A DNA stretch of 6,566 nt. It comes from Bacteroidales bacterium. Lineage in GTDB: Bacteria; Bacteroidota; Bacteroidia; Bacteroidales; UBA932. The notes under the pieces are model-generated. The model made no database searches, was not told the origin of the DNA, and saw nothing but the letters and a program-made list of their open reading frames with translations. A program made the position numbers and the translations under genes. Within the stretch, counting starts at the first letter, position 1; each line of letters starts with the position of its first letter. Below are positions 1 to 6,566 of the stretch, piece by piece. The stretch lies in NCBI GenBank assembly GCA_004552115.1, contig SFPH01000182.1, positions 1 to 6,566 of the forward strand. Reading direction: 5' to 3'.

Positions 1-2525
1 CTCAAGTCTGGCATTGTCCTTCCTATCCTGTCTGTACATGGAAATGAGGGACTTGCGCTTCTTTTCCCTGAGTTTGGCAGCCTTCTTGGCCGCCTTCAGG
101 GAATCCTTCGCCTGGTCCAGACTGTCGAGCCTGGCCCACCTGGCCTCCCTTTCGGCTATCTTTGCTGCCCGCGCTGCAGCCTTCTCAGCCTTTGCCGCCG
201 CCTTCTCCGCAGCTTTGACAGCTTCAGGGCTGAGCGGCCCGTCAGTTGCAGGCGAATCCGGGTTGACTGACAGAGAATCCGCATTGAGCGAATCCCTTAC
301 CTGACCGGTTCCGCCAGCATTCAGGGAATCGGAAGAGACTGATAGGGAGTCCCCAGAGACAATGAGAAGTCGCCGGCAACCTTCAGGGAATCGATTGACA
401 ATGAATCACCTTCAATGCCACCCTCCGGCTTGCCGGAAGCGGCATCATTCTGCCTGGCGTTCTGCTTCTCAAGTTCGCGCAGCAGCCTGGCCTCCCTGAT
501 TTCCCTGTATATATTCTGCATATACCCCGGGAAGTAGCGGTCCGTGAACTGGAAATTGGTCCTTGGCCTGGAGGCATACAGGCTTCTCTGAGAAGGCCTG
601 AGACTGTATGGAGTAATGTCGGACTTTCCCTTCGGCCTGAGGTCCGGCTGCCAGTTGAAACCCTTCAGCACCCTTTCCTCCTTCTTCATCTGGGCCAATG
701 GATAGGCGTCATTCTTAGTATCCTCGAAATAGTAGACGCGGTCCAGATTGCCTTCGGCGAACAATGCATGAAGCATCTTTGCCGAGCTTTTGTTGACAGT
801 GGCGTAAACGCTGTCCTCCTGCAGATAGAATATGGCGCTGGCATCTCCCAGGGCATCGAAACGGCTGAGGACGCCCGTGCTGTCGAAATAGGCCACCATC
901 TCTGTCGCTTTGATCTGGTCGAAGCACAGGGAATCTTCCTGGACAATGATGAATGCATTGGACATCAGACTGGCCTTTTCCAATGCCGAATTCTTCATCA
1001 CTGCATAAACGCTGTCGGCTGCATACTGACGGTTGGTCTCATTCCATATAAGAGGTGAGCGGTAGAGCCGCACAAGAGAGTCAAGGTCGCAGTATGCGAG
1101 CGAATCGCAGGCTATCTGAATATCCGATTTGTAAAGCCTGACCCTGCCCACTGCAGTGACAAAGTTGTATTTCGTGGAATCCCGGACAACTGTATCTGCC
1201 TGCACAGCAAGAGAATCAGCGGCAAGAGAAAGGCCGGGCAACGGACAGCGAATCGGCCACCTGTGCCGGCGAACCGGATGGAACCGACAGCGAGTCCGCC
1301 GATACGGACAATGAGTCCGAAAGCTGTGCTCCGGCAGGCTGAACCGGGACATCATCCTTCTCATCAGGCGGAGTCTGAGCCTCCTTGAGGCCTTTCTGAA
1401 GACCGGAAAGTCCGCCATTGGAATTTGCAGGGAGACCTCCCTTGCCTGCCCGGGCCTGGTTCTGCCTGTTCGGGTCCTCCTCCGCACATCAACCTGAAGG
1501 CCTTCAAGCCTTGCCCTGGAATTGACATACTCCGAAGAATCCACCTGGAAGGCCATAATGCTCCTGCTGACAATGGAATCCGCACCGAAATACACGGTAT
1601 CCCTCAATCCGTCGCCCGAATCCACAAGTCCGATCACGGCAGGTTCGCGGGTCATCAGTATGCGGGAAACAGAGTCTGAGTAATGGATTCTTCCGGCGAC
1701 TGCGGAGATATCCCGGGTCGTGTCAGTAACCTGCGCATTTCCGAGAAGTTCTATATCGCCGGTACTCCTGTAGAAATACAGGGAGTCGGACCAGCCCTCC
1801 TGAACATCATTCATGCCGTGCACGTCACGGTTGAAGAGGAAGGTCTCGGAATTGCGGTCATACCAGCCGGCATTGGAGGAAAGCATATTCTCCTCCTTCC
1901 AGGCATTGGTGCCATATCCGAAATGGGCGATGTTCCTCCCGGCGTCATAGAGGAGCCTGGTGGTCTTCACGAAGATGGAATCCGTGAACATGTTCACATC
2001 GTCAGTAAATGTGAACTCCTTGGACTTGGAATCGTAAGTTCCTGACTTGCTTTCGATTATCTGGCCATCCTTGTCCTTCATCGAGCCTCCGCCGAAGAAG
2101 ACGGCGATACTGTCGCGAGTATTGTAATCGAGGTTCTCCGTCCTGAGGATATTGCGGTCCTTGTCCTCGAGCTGGACCAGGGCACCCCTGAACTGGGCGA
2201 GATCCCTGTCCACATAATAGGTGAGGCGGTCGCTGGTCAGGACAGTCTGGTCCTGGAGTATCTTGACGTGGTCAATCGCAAATATTTCATTTGTCTTGAC
2301 GTTCCACAGGGCCGTGTCGCAGAGAAGATAAGTTTCATTGTGGAGAAACCTGGCCGGGCCTGTCACCTTCCTGTAGCTGACTCCGTTCTCTTCGATCAGC
2401 TGCATTGACTTCGCGCTGAGGAGACGCACGAGCGAATCCTTCTGGCTGCCGGTTTCCTGGGCAGACAGAGACAATGCGGCGAGAAGCGCGGCGATGGTCG
2501 GAAGAAGGAACCGTCTCAGGGACAT
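1..2525 (-). CDS. OstA/LptA-like outer-membrane biogenesis protein, 3' end outside window, frame broken at three sites
   Basis: The protein starts at ATG 2525 with a signal peptide (MSLRRFLLPTIAALLAALSL, then SAQ), so it is probably periplasmic. Residues about 45-345 are beta-rich repeats of the OstA/LptA type, full of short strands such as LLCDTALWN, LTSDRLTYYVD and LLYDAGRNIAHFGYG. LptA-family domains bind LPS and bridge it towards the outer membrane, so a role in LPS transport is inferred, not proven. A proline- and DSL-rich linker follows, then a second OstA-like block (from TKYNFVTAVGRVRLYKSD, about 1175 down to 650), then a DSLS-rich stretch and an Ala/Lys-rich tail. The frame breaks near 1485 (base missing), 1236-1238 (extra base) and 351-354 (base missing). 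Read through these, the frame is open to base 1 without a stop, giving at least 842 residues. Taken literally, the gene would end at a TGA at 321-323 with 734 residues. It follows the SurA-like gene by 3 bp and is likely cotranscribed. The family is fairly certain; the exact role is not. Confidence 0.85.
46..232 (-). other. Ala/Lys-rich helical tail of the OstA-like protein
   Basis: After correction of the frame at 351-354, this stretch encodes a highly charged alanine/lysine/glutamate-rich segment (SPEAVKAAEKAAAKAEKAAA, then ARAAKIAERE and KAAKKAAKLREKKRKS). The composition predicts a long helix or coiled coil with a very basic end. The translation stays open to the left edge (SMYRQDRKDNARLE). 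No catalytic motif is visible. It could be a cell-wall or membrane-surface contact region, but that is only a guess. Confidence 0.7.
253..410 (-). repeat. DSLS-type degenerate peptide repeat, C-terminal copy
   Basis: In the corrected frame the segment repeats a DSL(S/N)(V/I/A) unit: GDSLSIDSLKV, GDSLSVSSDSLN, VRDSLNADSLSV. The DNA repeats as degenerate gattccctg/gattctctg-like units. It joins the second OstA-like block to the Ala/Lys-rich tail. Low-complexity linkers of this kind are common in secreted Bacteroidota proteins. The 351-354 frame break lies inside it. Confidence 0.7.
351..354 (-). other. Frame break (one base missing) in a C4 run
   Basis: On the coding strand the run reads ctg-gggg-actccc. 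With a fifth G the translation goes from GDFSLSL straight into GDSLSVSSDSLN and stays open to base 1. Without it the protein ends 10 codons later with TPYQSLPIP. Continuation of the DSLS repeat on both sides supports a lost base in a homopolymer. Confidence 0.8.
1194..1320 (-). repeat. DSLS-type degenerate peptide repeat, central linker
   Basis: Between the two OstA-like blocks the corrected frame gives SDSLSVSADSLSVPSGS, then VADSLSVAGLSLAADSLAVQAD. That is four to five copies of a DSL(S/A)V unit, matching the unit near the C-terminus. It probably forms a flexible spacer. The extra base at 1236-1238 falls inside this repeat. Confidence 0.7.
1236..1238 (-). other. Frame break (one extra base) in a 3-base run
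   Basis: The coding strand reads gtt-gcccgg-cctttc. Removing one C restores DSLSVAGLSLAADSLAVQ in a single frame. Left in place, the upstream true frame would hit a TGA shortly after (ARPFSCR then stop). Together with the missing base near 1485 it leaves a non-native stretch of about 83 residues in the literal translation. Confidence 0.75.
1482..1488 (-). other. Frame break (one base missing) at the start of the linker
   Basis: The coding strand reads gtt gat gtg cgg agg agg. The literal frame turns into an arginine-rich stretch (VRRRTRTGRTRPGQ), unlike the rest of the protein. The neighbouring frame gives a normal acidic/polar linker (AEEDPNRQNQARAGKGG, later PPDEKDDVPVQPAG). One missing base, for example gtggcg read as gtgcg, explains it. 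The exact base is uncertain. Confidence 0.75.
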
Positions 2526-2528
2526 AGG

Positions 2529-3917
2529 CTATTCGGCAACTCCGGTGCGGGCCAGCTTGTTCCAGCCCTCACGGGAGAATTCGCAATCCTTGAACAAAGG
2601 GTCTATGACAATGTAGGTAGTCTTGATCTTGCTGTCAAGGAATTCGTCGATGGCAGCGTTCTGCTTCTTCATCGTGGCCTCGTTGAGGAGTTCGCTGTAA
2701 TCATTGTCGAATGATGCAATGTGGGAAGGAATGATCTTGTCCACCTTGATGATCTTGTAAACCGTGTTTCCGCGGCCCTCATTGTCAACGGACTCCAGAG
2801 GCTCGGAAATCTCACCTTCCTTGAGGTCGCGGATGGCAGCATAGTCCTGAGGCTTGAGCTGGTCGATCTCGAAGTATGAGGAGCCTGTGTTCGGATCCGC
2901 CATCTGGCCGCCGTTGGTACGGGTAGGCAGGTCCTGGGAATAGAACTTGGCCGCGAACGGGAATGTCACGGCACCGTTGAGAATCTCGGTCCTGAGGGAG
3001 TCGAGGGTGGTGAATGCCTTTCTGCGGTCCTCGTCGGTATATGAAGGCTTGATGAGGATGTGCCTGGCATTGAACATGTCGCCTTTCTTTTCCAGGACCT
3101 CGATGATGTGGAATCCGTCAGGAGTCTCCACTATCTGGGAAATGACGCCCGGCTTGAGAGACATTGCGGCATCGGAGAAGGCAGGCCAGAAGATTGACTT
3201 CGAAGCCATTCCGAGTTCTCCTCCCTTTCTTGCGCTGCCCGGATCCTCGGAATAAATTCTGGCAAGAGTAGAGAATTTCTCTCCATTGATGATTCTCTCC
3301 CTTATGTTGAGAAGCTTCTCCTTCACGAGAAGGGCGGCAGCCTCCCTGTCAGGGTAAATGCATATCTGGCTGAGCTGGTACTTCACAGGCACGAGAGGAA
3401 GGTCATCCGGATCAGTCTCGGCAACGTAGAGCCTTACATCGTGCGGAGTAAGGTCCGGTATCTTGTTCGCAATCTCGCCCTGCATCTGCTGAGTCAGGGA
3501 CATATCCTCAAACTGCTGCTGCCATTCCTGACGAAGCTTGTACAGAGGCTTTCCGAAATATTCCTCCACCTCCTCGTCTCCACCAAGCTGGGTCCTCACC
3601 CTGTCAATGTGCTGGTCCAGCTGGCTGGCCACATTTTCCTGATTGACAGTGAGGGAGTCGACCCTGGCCTGCATGAGGAAGAGCTTGGAATCAAGCATCT
3701 GCTCGAGATGTTCGCATCTTACATTCTTGTCGGAGTTGTAGTTGCCGTAAACCCTCATCGACATGATCTCGCCCTCAAGCTGGGAGAGGGAAATCATTTC
3801 ATTGCCGACAACGGCGATGGTCTTGTCCACAAGGCCGCCCTGGTATTTCTGGGCGGCGGCGTTCCACGACAGGGCAAGGAGCATTGACAATGCTGTAAGT
3901 CTGAGAATATTCTTCAT
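2529..3917 (-). CDS. surA: SurA-like periplasmic peptidyl-prolyl cis-trans isomerase/chaperone
   Basis: This 462-residue protein is uninterrupted. ATG 3917 is preferred: it puts a signal peptide at the very N-terminus (MKNILRLTALSMLLAL, then SWNAAAQ), 8 bp after the upstream stop. A TTG at 3929 would add four residues and overlap that stop. Residues about 30-165 form a helical SurA-type chaperone domain that opens with KTIAVVGNEMISLSQLEGE. The first parvulin domain covers about 180-277 (YSEDPGSARKGGELGM, later GFHIIEV) and the second about 284-391 (NARHILIKP, NGGQM). SurA isomerises prolines and escorts unfolded beta-barrel proteins to the outer membrane. Each parvulin domain seems to lack one of the two conserved active-site histidines, so the main role may be chaperoning. 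The position between a related lipoprotein gene and an OstA-like gene fits outer-membrane assembly. The symbol is by family similarity. Confidence 0.92.
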   Translation of the reverse strand: MKNILRLTALSMLLALSWNAAAQKYQGGLVDKTIAVVGNEMISLSQLEGEIMSMRVYGNYNSDKNVRCEHLEQMLDSKLFLMQARVDSLTVNQENVASQLDQHIDRVRTQLGGDEEVEEYFGKPLYKLRQEWQQQFEDMSLTQQMQGEIANKIPDLTPHDVRLYVAETDPDDLPLVPVKYQLSQICIYPDREAAALLVKEKLLNIRERIINGEKFSTLARIYSEDPGSARKGGELGMASKSIFWPAFSDAAMSLKPGVISQIVETPDGFHIIEVLEKKGDMFNARHILIKPSYTDEDRRKAFTTLDSLRTEILNGAVTFPFAAKFYSQDLPTRTNGGQMADPNTGSSYFEIDQLKPQDYAAIRDLKEGEISEPLESVDNEGRGNTVYKIIKVDKIIPSHIASFDNDYSELLNEATMKKQNAAIDEFLDSKIKTTYIVIDPLFKDCEFSREGWNKLARTGVAE

Positions 3918-3925
3918 ACCGTTCT

Positions 3926-4778
3926 TCAATAAATCACAAAATTTTCCTGATTGCGCGCGTTCTCTATCAAGTCCCGTTCCAAACGAGAAAGCAGGGCCTG
4001 TTTTCTGGTGCTCAGGATAATATCCCTGATCTGTTCCTCGAAATATTCCACAGGCCCGGTCTGGCCGGCCCGCATCAGGGAGAAGAAATATACGATGTTC
4101 AGGTTGCCGTTCCCGTCAGGCAGCTCTGCATAGCCGTCCCTGACCTGCGACAGCAATGTTCCATAATCGGTGCCCACCTCGCGCGAGAGCTTGACCAGGT
4201 CGACCCATCTGTCTCCGAAATCGGTGTACCTGAATGCGGAGGAAAAGGCGATGCTGTCCGCCTCGATCCTCGCCTCAGGCTTGTCCGAACGCATCTTCTT
4301 CTTGATGATTTCAAGATTGGGAGAATCGGCGGAGATGTTCATGTACACAGCCTTGGCAATCGGGAGACTGAGCTTGAAGGATCTGGGCCTTCGTGACAGC
4401 CGTGTCAAGACGCTGGTTGACATATTTCTGCTCGTATCTGTACTTGAGCAGGGAATGCCTGTAATCCTCAAGCTCGCTGTCCACATTCTTCTCGGACTTG
4501 GACAGTTCCCTCTCGGCGACATCCGTGAAAAGCTGGTCGGAAGCCCAGGTGTTGATGTACTGGAGGGCAAGACGGGTGCTGTCCTCGGGAGATGCCGAGT
4601 CCGGGATATATGAGGCGAGCTCGGAGGCATAGAGACGGTGGCTACCCACCTTGGCAACCACCTGACCATAGCGCAGCTCCCGCACAAACGACGTGACTGT
4701 CTCGCAGGAAGTCATTGCAAGCAAGACAATCACGGCTATGCACAATGCCGTCGGGCGATTATTTATCCTCGACGTCAC
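3926..4778 (-). CDS. SurA-related chaperone lipoprotein without a recognisable PPIase domain (one frameshift)
   Basis: Translation begins at GTG 4778, 3 bp after the guaB stop. An in-frame TAG lies just upstream, and the signal sequence begins here (RPTALCIAVIVLLAMTSC). The cysteine sits in a plausible lipobox, so a membrane-anchored lipoprotein is likely. The next segment resembles the SurA/PpiC N-terminal chaperone domain: VAKVGSHRLYASELASYIP, then the helical QYINTWASDQLFTDVAERE and SELEDYRHSLLKYRYEQKYV. The C-terminal half (EYFEEQIRDIILSTRKQALL) is also helical. I find neither the parvulin GGELG-type motif nor conserved histidines. A single extra base at about 4379-4380 splits the frame; without it the product is 283 residues and ends at a TGA (3926-3928). 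In Bacteroidota such genes are often labelled peptidylprolyl isomerase, but catalysis is not supported here. It probably acts with the adjacent SurA-like protein. Confidence 0.8.
4379..4380 (-). other. Frame break (one extra base) in the lipoprotein gene
   Basis: The coding strand reads cag-atcc-ttcaag. Dropping one C gives TKAQIFKLSLPIAKAVYMNI and joins the N-terminal lipoprotein half to the C-terminal half in one frame. As written, the N-terminal frame drifts into LQAQSPDCQGCVHEHL and stops at 155 residues. Confidence 0.8.
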
Positions 4779-4781
4779 TTT

Positions 4782-6234
<1,453 letters not shown>

Positions 6235-6253
6235 TGTGATAAGATTATTTGGG

Positions 6254-6261
6254 CAAAGATA
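6254..6261 (-). promoter_or_regulatory. Probable Bacteroidota -7 promoter box for guaB
   Basis: On the minus strand this reads TATCTTTG, an exact match to the Bacteroidota sigma-ABfr -7 consensus TAnnTTTG. It lies 19 bp upstream of the guaB ATG, implying a leader of roughly 10-15 nt. No good -33 TTG-type element is found at the usual 19-21 bp spacing; a TTTG occurs only 12 bp upstream (6274-6277). The surrounding sequence is AT-rich compared with the genes. It probably drives the whole guaB-to-OstA cluster. Confidence 0.55.
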
Positions 6262-6342
6262 CAAAATATCCCGCAAATTGCCATAGACGGAACGGTTTTT
6301 CCACATCAAGTCAGCTCATCGGCAGGCAGGGGACGGGAAGAG

Positions 6343-6566
6343 ACGGCCCTGCTGGACCGCATGGAACTCATCGAGGTGAGCGGATACATCACGGAGGAAA
6401 AGATAGAAATCGCCCGCAAGCACCTGGTGCCCAAAGAACTGGAAGCCACGGGCATCGACAAGAAAGAACTCAAGTTCACCAAAGAGGCCCTGGAAACCAT
6501 CATCGAATCGTACACACGCGAATCGGGCGTACGCGAACTGGAGAAGAAGATTGCCAAGGTGCTGCG
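6343..6566 (+). pseudogene. lon: Internal fragment of Lon ATP-dependent protease, 5' truncated and cut by the window edge
   Basis: The frame reads [20 protein letters not shown], then [18 protein letters not shown], and later [18 protein letters not shown]. This is the end of the Lon AAA+ module: the arginine of LLDRME (E. coli R484-like) and the sensor-2 arginine of GVREL (R542-like) are 58 residues apart, the same spacing as in E. coli Lon. Lon degrades misfolded and regulatory proteins in the cytosol. The frame continues off the right edge, so the protease domain may follow. The N-terminal roughly 480 residues are absent. Upstream of 6343 the same frame gives [10 protein letters not shown], which does not look like Lon, and no start codon fits. 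All five complete arginine codons from LLDR to GVREL are CGC, whereas guaB opens mostly with AGA/AGG. A chimeric join or truncated remnant is more likely than a working gene. Confidence 0.9.

Noticed and set aside
14..304. Plus-strand open frame rich in Ala, Ser and Phe
   Set aside because: It mirrors the Ala/Lys-rich tail of the OstA-like protein on the other strand; its composition is the expected antisense product and it has no family signature.
1683..2045. Plus-strand open frame of about 120 codons inside the OstA-like gene
   Set aside because: It lies wholly opposite well-supported coding sequence with LptA-type motifs and shows no recognisable domain or start context.
3441..3887. Plus-strand open frame of about 148 codons opposite the SurA gene
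   Set aside because: Antisense shadow of the SurA chaperone domain; hydrophobic composition follows from the opposite strand and no motif is present.
3918..3929. TTG start for surA four codons upstream
   Set aside because: It overlaps the upstream stop and adds charged residues before a signal peptide that already begins well at ATG 3917.
2526..4781. Terminators or separate promoters between the minus-strand genes
   Set aside because: The gaps are only 3 and 8 bp, with no stem-loop followed by a T run and no clear TAnnTTTG at a usable distance.
6235..6309. Longer guaB start adding 25 residues (beginning at 6309)
   Set aside because: The extension would run through the -7 promoter box and AT-rich spacer, and the family N-terminus begins at [17 protein letters not shown].
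6306..6557. Minus-strand open frame opposite the Lon fragment, reaching the window's right side
   Set aside because: Serine-rich shadow; the plus strand over the same bases encodes clear Lon sequence with correctly spaced arginines.

Overview
The window looks like a piece of a Bacteroidales (phylum Bacteroidota) chromosome, probably a metagenome-derived contig. This rests on four things: a two-parvulin SurA of the Bacteroidota type, an OstA/LptA-like protein with DSL-rich linkers, a GuaB that closely resembles Bacteroides IMP dehydrogenase, and a Bacteroidota-style -7 promoter box (TATCTTTG) just upstream of guaB. Ribosome binding sites are weak, as is normal for the phylum. The genus cannot be fixed from this.

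Layout. Nearly the whole window (1-6234) is one leftward cluster on the minus strand. In transcription order it holds guaB (6234-4782), a lipoprotein related to SurA chaperones but without a recognisable PPIase domain (4778-3926), a SurA-like periplasmic isomerase (3917-2529), and a large OstA/LptA-like protein (2525 to beyond base 1). Gaps between genes are 3, 8 and 3 bp, so one operon driven from the guaB promoter is likely. The last three products belong together: two periplasmic chaperones and an LPS-transport-type protein, all acting in outer-membrane biogenesis. guaB is the metabolic outlier at the head.

At the right edge, on the plus strand, 6343-6566 encodes an internal piece of Lon protease (the end of the AAA+ module). 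It starts abruptly about 110 bp upstream of guaB, without the roughly 480 N-terminal residues of Lon and with different codon choice. It is best read as a chimeric join or a truncated remnant.

The main anomaly is reading-frame damage. Three of the four minus-strand genes carry small indels: three sites in the OstA-like gene (two compensating), one in the lipoprotein gene, and one in guaB, where about 7-8 residues between the CBS motifs also seem to be missing. The intact protein can be read across each break, so most are probably sequencing or assembly errors. I see no RNA genes, CRISPR arrays, insertion sequences or convincing terminators, and no evidence of a new biological system.
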